In this document: piece after piece, positions 57,201 through 64,000 of the stretch
How positions within the stretch are numbered: the first letter of the stretch is position 1
Layout: each line of letters starts with the position of its first letter
Assembly: GCA_963383645.1 (NCBI GenBank)
Contig: OY726561.1
Location: 137,488,227 to 137,552,226 of the forward strand
Source: Muscardinus avellanarius
Taxonomy: Eukaryota > Chordata > Mammalia > Rodentia > Gliridae
Direction of reading: 5' to 3'
Length of the DNA stretch: 64,000 nucleotides
Notes under the pieces: model-generated
Database searches by the model: none
What the model was told of the DNA's origin: nothing
What the model saw: only the letters and a program-made list of their open reading frames with translations
Position numbers and translations under genes: made by a program

Positions 57201-59442
57201 TTAACTCTGTTTACATTGTCTTTGGATATACAATATTTTGTTTAATTTTTAGGGAGTTCGTTTACCCTTCTGTTGCCTGTGCCATTGAAATCATATCCAA
57301 GAAATCACTGCCAATTTCAATGTTGTGAGGTTTAATGACCCAGATTTTCTTCTAAAGGTTTATAGTCTTAAGATTTATATTTAGGTCTTTTATCTATTTT
57401 GAGTTAATATTTGTATACGGGGTTAGGTAAGGGTCCAATTTTATTGTTTTTCATGTAATTATTATTTTTCAACAATATTTAGTTACAAGATTATTATTTC
57501 CTCCACCAAATGTTTGTGGAAACCTTGTCATAACTTGACAATATATGGAAGAAATTATCTCTAGGCTTTTATTTAAGTCCAATGGTTTATATATCTGCCT
57601 TTAGAACAGTACTACACTGTTTCAATTATTGTAGCTTTATATGGTTTGAAATCAGAAAATATACATCTTCTAGCTTTGTTCTTTTTCGAGATCGTTTTGG
57701 GTATCTAGAGTCCATATTCCACATTAGGATAGATTGTTTTCTGAAAAATAAATAAATATATGATAGTTTCACACACAAAAAAAAGAAAAAAATATTCTCT
57801 GGTAAGAAAGAAAGCAAAAAGAAATATTGAAATGTTATCTTTAAGTCATCAAAAGCTTGGTATCAGACAAATGAAACTGTTCTGTGATATTAGCATTGTT
57901 AATTTTGGATAAATTTCTATAATACTAGATATCAACCACTAAGCCAAGCATGGGAAGGAGGGATGGGGAGGGAACGGGGTGGGGATCAGGTAGGGGCTAA
58001 TTGGGCGATGTGTGCATGTATGTCTACAAAAGTTTTTTTTTTTATCCCATTATGATGTATGAATACAGTGCACCAATAAAAAAAATAAATAAATAAAGCT
58101 CTCAAAACACTGTCTCTAATAACATTCCAACGTACATTTTATGAATGATTAATTTTCCTAACATTACTGTTGGGTATTTTATTAGAAAAAATTTCTAGCT
58201 GCAAGTCAAAATTTTAATAGTAATCTATACTGGAATGAGTAAATAAATACCTGCAAAATAATATTCAGTGTTATTTAAGAAGATTGGGAGCTTTCTGGTA
58301 ACTTAGACTACCTTCGTGTTCTTTAGGACTTACATCTATGCTTATTATCACATCAAAGCTGTTAAAATTAGAACTGAAAGAAGCTTTTGATTTTTACTCA
58401 TCCATTTCCTTGAGGTCAGGCTAGAGTGGCAATATTTTTGGAAATGTCCTCTTAAAGATGTCAAAGAGTGTGAACTCTAACCTTTTTATTATTTTAATTT
58501 TTATACACTACATTTTAGGCCATTTTTCAAAAACAGGAATGTCTATAGAACTGTGTTAGGGACTAAAAGAGAGGCAAACACCAGATTACCTAATAAGTAA
58601 ATGCAATACAAGCACTTAACATTTGATATGCAAACTTATATCATCAGTTTGAAATTTTATGCTATCAAGTCACTTCGCCTTTCCACTCAGACTCATTTCT
58701 CTTAAAACATGAGTTCTTCTAAACGTGGCGTCTTGACCTCTCCCCGGCCCACTGTTTCTAGACAGGAAACACCATCGGGTCAATTTCCTTCAGCATTACA
58801 CCAAGTGTGGCCTTCCCCGAGTTTTTCTGATAGAGCTGAACGCGTCTTTACGGTCAGGCACCTGGGTTGTACTTGATGACATTCCTCAGAGCCTCCAGAG
58901 CCATCTCCACTCGAGGCAGGCGGTCTCCGTGCTGCTCCGACTCCACCTTGGCAGCGTGTGTGATGGCCATGAACGTGTGCAGGTACTGGGCCTGGGAGCC
59001 GATGTAATCCAGGAGGCTGGCAGCGAATGCTTTCGGAAGCTGAGGCAAGCAGACAAAATTTAAGAAATGCGTGTGCCCTCACAAATAGCCTCGTACAGAA
59101 ACTTCACAGCAAGATAAGAACTTCAAGCTATGACAGTGAGGGAGCAGGATTCAGGTATACATAACCAGCACAGGGACAACTACAACCAGCACAGGGACAG
59201 GGCAGGAAGAAAACCCAGACGCAGGAGTCCTCAACTTTCAGAATGTGATGACCCCAGCGGTGCCTCCGCACAACAGGGCTAAGATCAGAGCACTGCTTCC
59301 CTTCACCAAAGTAACTCCGGGATATGTAACTTTTACACTTTAGTTACACTTTCACAACAAAACTTCCTGTATATTTAGAATATAAATTCAGTGGATAGCT
59401 GTTAAAGAGACTTCACAAATCACTTTACTCATTGTTTTATAA

Positions 59443-59478
<36 letters not shown>

Positions 59479-60076
59479 TGTGATAAATAATATACACTAC
59501 AGCTTAGCAAATTCCTCCTTTGTTCTAATAGCAAACTCAACAAATCCTCACTCATTTCTTTCTGCCTCACAAATTAATCAACCAACAAATCTATGCTTTA
59601 GATCTCAGTCATCTAAAAAAAATCTCTCCCCATCAATCTATACTTCCTCTACAAAACTGCATGGGGAGGAGGAGCACCATGCACAAAACATAAGGAGTGG
59701 CTTGATAAGGGCTGACTTCTGATTCATGGACTTGACAAAATTCACTTCGTCAACATTCAGACAAAGGGGCTCATAAGCTGTTGGAGGTCACTCCGGTCAC
59801 AAGCCTACCCCGTTCACTTATATATCATTCAGCAAAGAAGAGGCATCAATTCAGTGTGCACACTGAAAAGCTACTTGTAGCTTTTCGTAAGAAATGACAA
59901 GTAGCTTTTCGTAAGAAATGACCAAAGGCACCAAACAAAACTAAGAGCAAGGAGCTTACCTCTAGTTGGAAAGTGGGGACTTCATTATACACCCTAACAA
60001 AAATCTCCCCCACGATGAGTTCTTTGGCATGATCACTGTAGACGAACTCTGAGCCGTACGTTTTGTCGCAATCTCC
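36182..60076 (-). CDS. DNAJC13: DNAJC13 (RME-8), last fourteen coding exons (partial gene, spliced)
   Basis: DNAJC13 is a large early-endosome co-chaperone. Its J domain stimulates Hsc70, and it works with SNX1 and the WASH complex in endosomal sorting. The window holds 577 C-terminal residues, about a quarter of the 2.2-thousand-residue protein, made of armadillo/HEAT-like helices plus one IWN repeat (ENPELIWND). Exons in gene order: 60076-59960, 59039-58862, 53997-53906, 52348-52249, 50752-50678, 50475-50363, 48949-48780, 48515-48473, 48162-47989, 46623-46444, 46220-46080, 44485-44342, 41179-41080, 36288-36182. Phase matches at every junction and the total is 1734 bases including TGA. The J domain and earlier exons lie beyond 64000. 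No frameshift or internal stop is seen. Confidence 0.97.
36289..40373. other. Last DNAJC13 intron, repeat-poor and GC-rich
   Basis: About 4 kb without a recognisable SINE or L1. It contains several 100-190-codon chance frames and one 24-base tandem duplication. Confidence 0.6.
36770..36820. repeat. 24-base tandem duplication
   Basis: gggctgctacaccaggtctcc occurs twice in a row in the last DNAJC13 intron; the units are identical over 20 bases or more. Confidence 0.9.
40374..40564 (-). mobile_element. Composite B1/ID SINE
   Basis: Antisense copy, ccagggactgagcccagggg to gccaccatgcctggct. Confidence 0.84.
40642..40838 (-). mobile_element. Composite B1/ID SINE
   Basis: T run, gacattctacctctgaacta to gcgctaccacaccaggct. 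Confidence 0.84.
41080..41179 (-). CDS. DNAJC13: DNAJC13 exon ([18 protein letters not shown])
   Basis: 100 bp, acceptor tccgcag, donor ACAG|GTAAGT. It encodes [15 protein letters not shown] and passes one base to the last exon to form Gly. Confidence 0.96.
41581..41730 (-). mobile_element. Partial composite SINE
   Basis: gtggagaattgaaccccaga, missing most of the ID part, to gtgtgcaccatggctggct. Confidence 0.76.
41755..41948 (-). mobile_element. Young composite SINE, variant-tail subfamily
   Basis: ggtggtactggggttcctgg to cgccaccacgcccggc. Nearly identical to 28792-28988. Confidence 0.9.
42737..42950 (+). mobile_element. Composite B1/ID SINE
   Basis: ggccgggcgtggtggcacag to gttcaatctcccatacc. 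Confidence 0.85.
43792..43985 (+). mobile_element. Composite B1/ID SINE
   Basis: gagcaccgaggcgcacgcct to gttcaatcctcagcacc, with a short CAC array. Confidence 0.8.
44342..44485 (-). CDS. DNAJC13: DNAJC13 exon ([18 protein letters not shown])
   Basis: 144 bp, 48 codons, acceptor ttctag, donor CAG|GTAAGC. It ends [12 protein letters not shown]. Confidence 0.96.
44665..44865 (-). mobile_element. MIR SINE, diverged
   Basis: cttcacttaaccttcctatc, tgttattatcacagatggaa, gacacgtgctcatgaccgca follow antisense MIR order. About 180 bases upstream of the DNAJC13 exon at 44485. Confidence 0.55.
45360..45720 (-). mobile_element. Old L1 3' UTR fragment in a DNAJC13 intron
   Basis: ttttatggtgagaaaatttaaa, tagtcaccatgctgtgcgatat and nearby text match the antisense 3' end of old L1 families. 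Confidence 0.6.
46080..46220 (-). CDS. DNAJC13: DNAJC13 exon ([18 protein letters not shown])
   Basis: 141 bp, 47 codons, acceptor acatag, donor CAA|GTAAGC. The Met inside the exon is not a start; the frame is open and conserved upstream of it. Confidence 0.95.
46444..46623 (-). CDS. DNAJC13: DNAJC13 exon ([18 protein letters not shown])
   Basis: 180 bp, 60 codons, acceptor ccttccag, donor GAG|GTATCG. It encodes armadillo-like helices including [13 protein letters not shown] and [12 protein letters not shown]. Confidence 0.95.
46866..46912 (-). mobile_element. ID fragment
   Basis: cgctggggactgaacccaag, only about 45 bases. Confidence 0.5.
47583..47778 (-). mobile_element. Young composite SINE, variant-tail subfamily
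   Basis: ggtggtactgggattcctgg to cgccaccacgcccggc, with the agccagcggaggctgg link. Confidence 0.88.
47989..48162 (-). CDS. DNAJC13: DNAJC13 exon ([20 protein letters not shown])
   Basis: 174 bp, 58 codons, acceptor tttaaag, donor CAC|GTAAGT. It begins with Leu; a longer open frame running on toward 47848 is intron read-through. It encodes [20 protein letters not shown] and helices ending LLEKNSPH. Confidence 0.95.
48289..48314. repeat. T run in a DNAJC13 intron
   Basis: About 25 T, between exons 48162 and 48515; no attached SINE is recognisable. Confidence 0.9.
48473..48515 (-). CDS. DNAJC13: DNAJC13 43-bp micro-exon ([14 protein letters not shown])
   Basis: Only 43 bp, acceptor cccaag, donor AAG|GTAAAA. 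The first G completes Gln from the previous exon. Both flanking exons and phase confirm it despite the short length. Confidence 0.93.
48568..48762. repeat. Three-copy 65-base minisatellite next to a DNAJC13 splice donor
   Basis: Units start at 48568, 48633 and 48697 (65, 64 and about 65 bases). Each has ttcacctgagcacaggg and a GC-rich end (ccccggggccccgg). On the gene strand each unit contains CTCAG|GTGAAG, a good donor-like string, downstream of the true donor at 48779. Confidence 0.95.
48780..48949 (-). CDS. DNAJC13: DNAJC13 exon with IWN repeat
   Basis: 170 bp, acceptor ctgcag, donor TTCA|GTGAGT. It contains ENPELIWND, one of the IWN repeats characteristic of RME-8 proteins. Its donor lies 18 bases from a three-copy minisatellite (48568-48762) whose units each contain a donor-like CAG|GTGAAG. 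Confidence 0.96.
50363..50475 (-). CDS. DNAJC13: DNAJC13 exon ([18 protein letters not shown])
   Basis: 113 bp, acceptor gtcgtag, donor AAG|GTGAGT. It encodes the helix pair ending [10 protein letters not shown]. Confidence 0.95.
50678..50752 (-). CDS. DNAJC13: DNAJC13 exon ([16 protein letters not shown])
   Basis: 75 bp, acceptor tctgcag, donor AAGG|GTAAGG. It is split at both ends (Ser on entry, Gly on exit). Confidence 0.95.
51282..51473 (-). mobile_element. Composite B1/ID SINE
   Basis: Antisense copy, agcactggggagtaaactca to gtgcaccatgcctggcc. Confidence 0.83.
52249..52348 (-). CDS. DNAJC13: DNAJC13 exon ([18 protein letters not shown])
   Basis: 100 bp, acceptor attttcag, donor TCAA|GTAGGT. 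One base carries over to form Ser. Armadillo-like helices ([10 protein letters not shown]). Confidence 0.95.
53906..53997 (-). CDS. DNAJC13: DNAJC13 exon ([17 protein letters not shown])
   Basis: 92 bp, acceptor tctctag, donor GAG|GTAAAA. It ends in frame at QVQQLALE. The second L1-derived element lies in the intron on its 5' side. Confidence 0.95.
54563..54752 (-). mobile_element. Composite B1/ID SINE
   Basis: TC-rich tail, ggagattgaacctaggggta to ggcaccaccaggctcag. Confidence 0.8.
55166..55175. repeat. Target-site duplication, copy B, 5' side
   Basis: aaataaagct, repeated at 58091-58100. It is short and A-rich, so less certain than that of copy A. Confidence 0.65.
55176..56095 (+). promoter_or_regulatory. 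L1-type 5' UTR of copy B with two related blocks
   Basis: It opens with the ETS-YY1 pair (55179-55196). A block around 55470-55590 (agaggagatacgcc, cccgaggacgcggcagcag) is echoed around 55735-55850 (agaagaaatacgcc, ctgagggtgtggctgtggc). The same two-block pattern is in copy A (about 15110-14990 and 14880-14800). This recalls the repeated monomers of rodent L1 promoters, though the blocks are diverged. Confidence 0.55.
56096..56990 (+). pseudogene. Broken L1 ORF1 in copy B
   Basis: Starts [11 protein letters not shown] and matches copy A closely, but the frame shifts near 56420 (after DDHSKNE), again near 56512 and near 56948, where about 17 bases present in copy A are missing. The coiled coil and RRM-like parts are separately open. 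Non-functional as it stands. Confidence 0.9.
57110..57740 (-). pseudogene. Inverted L1 ORF2 fragment inside copy B
   Basis: The counterpart of the block in copy A: ORF2 sense is on the - strand while ORF1 is on the +. On + it reads ttttgagttaatatttgta and gggtaagggtccaatttta-like strings, which are antisense ORF2. It carries stops throughout. Confidence 0.82.
58091..58100. repeat. Target-site duplication, copy B, 3' side
   Basis: aaataaagct directly after the A-rich tail. Confidence 0.65.
58862..59039 (-). CDS. DNAJC13: DNAJC13 exon ([16 protein letters not shown])
   Basis: 178 bp, acceptor gcctcag, donor CCAG|GTGCCT. The donor is weak beyond position +2. The last G joins the next exon to make Gly (NVIKYNPG). 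It encodes armadillo-like helices. Confidence 0.95.
59442..59475. repeat. (AC)n microsatellite
   Basis: A clean AC array in a DNAJC13 intron, not on a recognisable SINE. Confidence 0.95.
59863..59922. repeat. Palindrome plus 24-base tandem duplication
   Basis: aaaagctacttgtagctttt is a perfect inverted repeat with 9-base arms. It is followed by a second copy of caagtagcttttcgtaag-type sequence. It lies 38-97 bases downstream of the DNAJC13 donor at 59959. Confidence 0.9.
59960..60076 (-). CDS. DNAJC13: DNAJC13 exon ([18 protein letters not shown])
   Basis: 117 bp, 39 codons, phase 0. Acceptor ttaaaag, donor GAG|GTAAGC. It is the most upstream DNAJC13 exon in the window; the retroviral fossil at 60.75-64 kb lies in its 5' intron. 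Confidence 0.93.
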
Positions 60077-60769
60077 CTTTTAAAAAAAGAAAACAGGCCG
60101 TCAGATGGAAACTGGGATCATTAATGTCTAGTCTGCAAATCTGTCCCTGTCCATCTGATACTGGAAATAACTAGAGGAAATCCACGAAAAAAATGTGTGA
60201 CATGTCAAAGCACCCAGTGCTGGTGAACACTGAAACTCAGTACCATGGCTCTGGAATAGGCCTAGACCTACATCAGCAATGCAGTCAAGGACGTACTCTA
60301 TGACTCATTTCAAAATCCCAAAAGACAGCAGAGGTGAGCCCACAAAGCGTGTGAGAGCCAGAGTTCCTGAGGTGCGCGGACACCGGGCCCTTTCTCCTGC
60401 GCTCAGCAGACAGTGGCTCAGGGCCTCGGGGGAAAGATCCGGGAGATGAGCACATCCGCCTGGATTCTAAAACAAATATACCCCTCTGCAACCCTCCAAT
60501 CACACCCTTTCTCTCTCTTAGATGGGATTCCAGCAATATGCTCAGACACTGGGATAGGTTAGACTTTCAGATCTTAAAGAAATGAGCTCTCATTTTCTTT
60601 GGCACTCAAGCCTGGCCACAGTTCTCACTGAGGGATGAGGAGGCCTAGCCACACAGGAAAGCTTAAACCATAATACTATTTTGCAGTTAAACTTGTGAGG
60701 GCAAGTACAATGAGAGGCTATATATTCATCTTTTTTTTTTTTTTTTTTTTTACTATCTCCAGAGCTACT

Positions 60770-61890
60770 CAGACTTATTCAAAGATTGCAAGCCTAAGGC
60801 AATTTCAGCAGGAGCAGTGGAGGCAAAACCCAAAGACCAGGCAAGCCCAAGCAAAGCAGGATGGCTGGCTGCAGGAGCTGGAGCAGCAGCAGAGCTCCCC
60901 TTACACTCAGGATGCAGTGCTTAAATAGGTGCCCTCCAACCAGGGGCCCGAGGGACACCCAAACTAAAAGACAGCAGTCAGGCTCAGCTCCAAGAGGCTA
61001 AAAGGAATGTCTCTCCTGCCAGCATGTGTGTGTGGGGAGTTTGGAGCTCAATCTGTCCGTAAGCTGTTTTCACTTGCTGAGCTTACAGAAACGAAAAGGG
61101 ACCTTGGTAGTTACACCTCTGACCTTGAGCAGTATGTGCAGGCATTCAGGTTACTCAGTTCTTTATACAACCTCACCTGGAGGGACGTAAAATTGCTCTT
61201 AGAGCAGACCCTGGCCTCAATGGACAGAGACGGCGTATGTAAGGTGGTGAGTGATGTAGGAGATGATTACTATAATTCCCAACAGCTCTCTGTGAGAACA
61301 GATGAATGATCCCAACGGGAGAACAGGCTGTCCTGTCAGACGATCCCCTGTGGGACCATAACCATAAGGGCCTGACTGGGAAAGGACCCATTTTCTATAC
61401 CGCATAACTGAGGGACTAAAAAGAGCTACGATCAAACCCCTCAGCTACGGCGTATTGGCTGCCACTCATCAGAGTGCAGCGGGGTCCCCTCTGCCATGAT
61501 AAAATTCACCAGCCTGACTCCAGACTCTGTAGAAGGGAAGGCCATCTCAGGGACAAGCTTTTAACCCAATCTGCGCCAGCTATAAGGAGGAAACTCCAAA
61601 AACTGACGCAAGGTTTGGGAAAATACACACTGGAACAATTGTGCAGGCTAACTCTGTCTACTATAAGAGAGACTTGAAAAGGAAAAAATGCCATGGGGAA
61701 ATCCTTGATGCAATGTGTCCAAATGCAATTCCATAGCACAAGTGCATGCCAACCCCACAAAAACCCAGGCTCAGGTCTGCTTCAGATGTGAAAAGCCAGG
61801 GCACTTCCAAAGCCAGTGCCCTGGATCGGGAGGCTACAAACGCCCTCCAAGGCCTTGCCCAAAGGCAGACAGGACTACTGGAAGTCTGAG
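60770..61890 (+). pseudogene. ERV gag remnant (capsid, nucleocapsid)
   Basis: The capsid region at about 61007-61309 has the gamma-type run FSLAELTETKRDLGSY and YNLTWRDVKLLLEQTL. The second half (61474-61677) has IRRKLQKLTQGLGKYTLEQL. A single zinc knuckle C-x2-C-x4-H-x4-C (CFRCEKPGHFQSQC) is at 61778-61819. Stops and frame changes separate the pieces. One knuckle and the capsid pattern point to class I rather than class II retroviruses. Confidence 0.85.
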
Positions 61891-61989
61891 TGCCTCCAGA
61901 TCCAGAGCGATCTGGGGGTCCTCAACTCTGCGCCCCCAATGGCGGGCCCCAGGGCTGCCTCTCGAGGCTCCCACCACCTGGGTTAAGAC

Positions 61990-62230
61990 TGAGGAACCTT
62001 GGGTAACTCTTAACAGTGGGCTCACAAGCTGTCAGGTTCTTAGTGGATATGGGTGCCAGGTTTTCTGCTGTACCCTATATCCCATCCTGGTCCAAGATCC
62101 TCTCATAAAGTAACAGTTCAGGGTATTTCGGGCCAGCCCTTAAAACACTTTTAATTAAAAACTAGCCTGCTCCTGGGGTGACCTCCACTTCTCCCATTCT
62201 TAATTATGCCAGAGACTCTAACTCCTTTGT
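61990..62230 (+). pseudogene. ERV protease remnant
   Basis: It follows gag directly. The active-site region reads LVDMGARFSAV at about 62040-62072, with Met where retroviral proteases have Thr or Ser (D-T/S-G-A). Downstream pieces resemble the flap and C-terminal part (LACSWGDLHFSHSF and LIMPETLTPLL in other frames). In-frame stops are present. Pol beyond this point is not recognisable. Confidence 0.7.
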
Positions 62231-62779
62231 TAAAAGGAAACTATAATGTAAATCAAATACAATATGCATTGTCTTTAAAGGTTTTATTCTTTGGCAAAAA
62301 AAAAAATGTCTTAAGACACTAGTGATGCTTACCTGATGTCTTAATTTTCTGTAGTAATCTATAATTCAATTATTAAGTTGGGTAAATGTAAAGTGTGAGA
62401 AATGCTTTAAAATGCGAAGAGCAACACTTGAGTCTATTAAATGGGCTTCTAAATTGTTGGTGTAAAAACAACACTATAAAATGGCATTTTGGGCGGTCAG
62501 TTTGTATGTAGAAACAAGAGACAGATGTAGAAAGTGTGTGGGTATAAAATGTTTTTGGTAGAGAAAAGGATAAAAAGGAAGAAAATTTTTAAAAATAAGA
62601 AAACATTTTGTATAAAGTAAGGTTTATCCTAAGAGTGTCCCAAATGGAAAAAGAAAGGACTAGGATAAAAATCAAAGGGCTGAGGAAAGTCACAAAGTGT
62701 TTGTGAAATGTTTGTAAAGGAATAAAGTTTCTAAAAATATATTGCATATGTGATAAAAAATGTTTTATATAAAACTTAG

Positions 62780-62984
62780 AAGCCGGGCGTGGTGGCGCAC
62801 GCTTGTAATCCCCGCGCTTGGGAGGCGGAGACAGGAGGATCGCACAGGTTTGAAGCCAGCCTCAGCTGGCTTAAGAGAAGCTGTTTCCAAATAAAAAATA
62901 TAACGTCTGGGACTATAGCCCGGAGGTAGAAGGCCCCTGGGTTCCACCCCCAGTACCACCAAAATAAATAAATAAATAAATATA
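62780..62984 (+). mobile_element. Young composite SINE inside the ERV
   Basis: agccgggcgtggtggcgcac to ccccagtaccacc and a TAAA-rich tail. It post-dates the provirus. Confidence 0.9.
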
Positions 62985-63038
62985 TTAAAAACACTTAGTT
63001 AAAAAACTTACAGTAAGTTTCTATTAAGTCTACCTCTT

Positions 63039-63227
63039 TTGAGACCCCTGGAGGTCACTCCATTCATACTTATATTTGGCCCTTGGTTATTAAATTGTGT
63101 GGTTAAGTTTGTCTTCAACAGAGTTAACGCCATCAAGCTCCAGATGATGCTCCAGATAACATCCCAGATGAACGTCTGCCAGAGCCCCTTGGACAGCCAC
63201 GGGCACCTCAAACATCGGCTGATCTAA
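63039..63227 (+). pseudogene. ERV envelope transmembrane-subunit tail
   Basis: A short open stretch with a hydrophobic membrane segment and start of a cytoplasmic tail (ILIFGPWLLNCVVKF, NRVNAIKLQMML), a pattern typical of class I retroviral TM proteins. Surface subunit, fusion peptide and ectodomain are absent, so this is only the end of env. Confidence 0.7.
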
Positions 63228-63356
63228 CTCTCAGAAGTGACTTCCTCACACCCTCAAGCCCGGAGCCCCACTTCGACCCCTCTTGGCATGAAAGTAGCTC
63301 GACTGACTTTCTTCATCCCCAGTCCCTTTGGCCTGACAGGTGTCAGGAAGTTAAAT

Positions 63357-63370
63357 GAAAGAGGGGGAAA
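63357..63370 (+). promoter_or_regulatory. Retroviral polypurine tract
   Basis: gaaagagggggaaa lies just after the env remnant and just before a TG that would open the 3' LTR. This is the plus-strand primer position in retroviruses. Confidence 0.6.
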
Positions 63371-64000
63371 TGCGCCGGTATTGGAAAAATGCTTTGGTAT
63401 TAATTTCAAAAATGTAAAAAAGTAGTCAGGTCTGGGTGCTGCATAGGCACGCAGGCGGGTAGGAGAGGCAGCTATTACAATGCAGAGTTCCCCTCTCTCT
63501 TTGCTCTTCATTCTAATGATCAACCTATAGAAACAGCCTTAGAGACTATTAAAGCCTTTAGCCCTAAGAATTATATAGAGCCAATCAGAGCCTCTGTTTA
63601 CCGCCTTTCCTCTATGACCTGGCTTGGCTCCAGTATAGGAAAGGAAACTCTATGTGCTGCTTCAAAGCATTTGATGGGGATTGAGCCTGTATTGATTGTT
63701 AATGAGAGCAGTACTAATGGCTAATAAGTTTCCATGCTTAGGCAAAACAATAAAATCCTTTTCTGAACCGCCTGTAATCTGTCAACCAAGAGCTACAGCT
63801 AATATTGACCTGTCAGCTAAAAGTTAGCTTTCAGCCCAGCTAAACATGGAATGTTAAAGTTGGTAAGAGAACCCTATATTGATTACCAAGTACACAAAAG
63901 AGTTGTAGTCCAAGGCTTCCATACTCTCAAGGCAAGATTACATAATAACTAACTTCTTGCAGATAGAGGCTAAATCTCCCCAAGGATGTGGGAGGATGGT
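63371..64000 (+). repeat. Probable 3' LTR of the ERV (right edge not resolved)
   Basis: It starts TGCGCC after the polypurine tract. It holds a TATA-like ttatatag and ccaatcag near 63571-63588 and AATAAA at 63749-63754. No matching 5' LTR is in the window to define its end, so part of this span may be host intron. Confidence 0.4.

Larger units (their letters stand above)
55176..58090 (+). mobile_element. L1-derived ORF2-less chimeric retrotransposon, copy B (full length, ORF1 broken)
   Basis: The same architecture as copy A, opposite to DNAJC13 in the intron between its exons at 58862 and 53997. Order: 5' UTR 55176-56095; ORF1 56096-56990 with frameshifts; inverted ORF2 block 57110-57740; 3' tail with G-rich tract (57953-57990) and A-rich end. 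The flanking duplication aaataaagct is at 55166-55175 and 58091-58100. Over matching stretches it differs from copy A by only a scattering of bases, so both descend from one family. Confidence 0.87.
60753..63370 (+). mobile_element. Decayed class I endogenous retrovirus, internal part
   Basis: A gammaretrovirus-like provirus remnant opposite to DNAJC13. Order on +: gag (capsid and nucleocapsid), protease, a jump over most of pol and env, the C-terminal end of the transmembrane envelope subunit, a polypurine tract, then a probable 3' LTR. A SINE (62780-62984) has inserted inside. No 5' LTR is visible upstream; a run of 22 T (60731-60752) marks the left edge. Multiple stops and frameshifts make it inactive. 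Confidence 0.85.

Noticed and set aside
63515..63720. Open stretch of about 65 codons in the candidate LTR
   Set aside because: Not recognisable as a retroviral or host protein; most likely chance in a low-stop stretch.

Overview
The window is nuclear DNA from a mammal, almost certainly a rodent and most likely a squirrel-family (Sciuridae) species. It is dominated by a composite SINE with a 7SL/B1-like head and an ID (tRNA-derived) tail, more than 50 copies on both strands. The organism call rests on these repeats plus the two host genes; no alignment was run.

Host genes. Two genes lie tail to tail. The last seven coding exons of ACAD11 run on the + strand from 9332 to the stop at 23816-23818. 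The last fourteen coding exons of DNAJC13 (RME-8) run on the - strand from 60076 down to the stop at 36182. All exon junctions are GT-AG, reading phase is continuous across every intron, and exon lengths sum to whole codons. The intergenic spacer, about 11.4 kb (24.1-35.4 kb), is packed with SINEs. ACAD11 is a kinase/acyl-CoA dehydrogenase fusion for 4-hydroxy-acid breakdown; DNAJC13 is an endosomal Hsc70 co-chaperone. They share a neighbourhood, not a pathway.

Layout. 1-9.3 kb: ACAD11 intron with SINEs and old L1 debris. 9.3-23.8 kb: ACAD11 exons, with a full-length L1-derived element at 12.5-15.3 kb and an antisense L1 ORF2 fossil at 21.8-23.5 kb. 23.8-35.4 kb: SINE-rich spacer. 35.4-60.1 kb: DNAJC13 3' exons, including a repeat-poor, GC-rich last intron and a second L1-derived element at 55.2-58.1 kb. 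60.1-64 kb: DNAJC13 intron holding a decayed class I (gammaretrovirus-like) endogenous retrovirus.

Most interesting signal. The two L1-derived elements (12508-15268 on -, 55176-58090 on +) share an odd architecture: an L1-type 5' UTR opening with an ETS-YY1 composite motif, a complete ORF1, no ORF2 in the sense direction, then a piece of ORF2 in INVERTED orientation, a G-rich 3' tail and poly(A). Both carry target-site duplications. The inversion is therefore a property of a family that has been copied, not a one-off insertion accident. One copy keeps an intact 309-residue ORF1.
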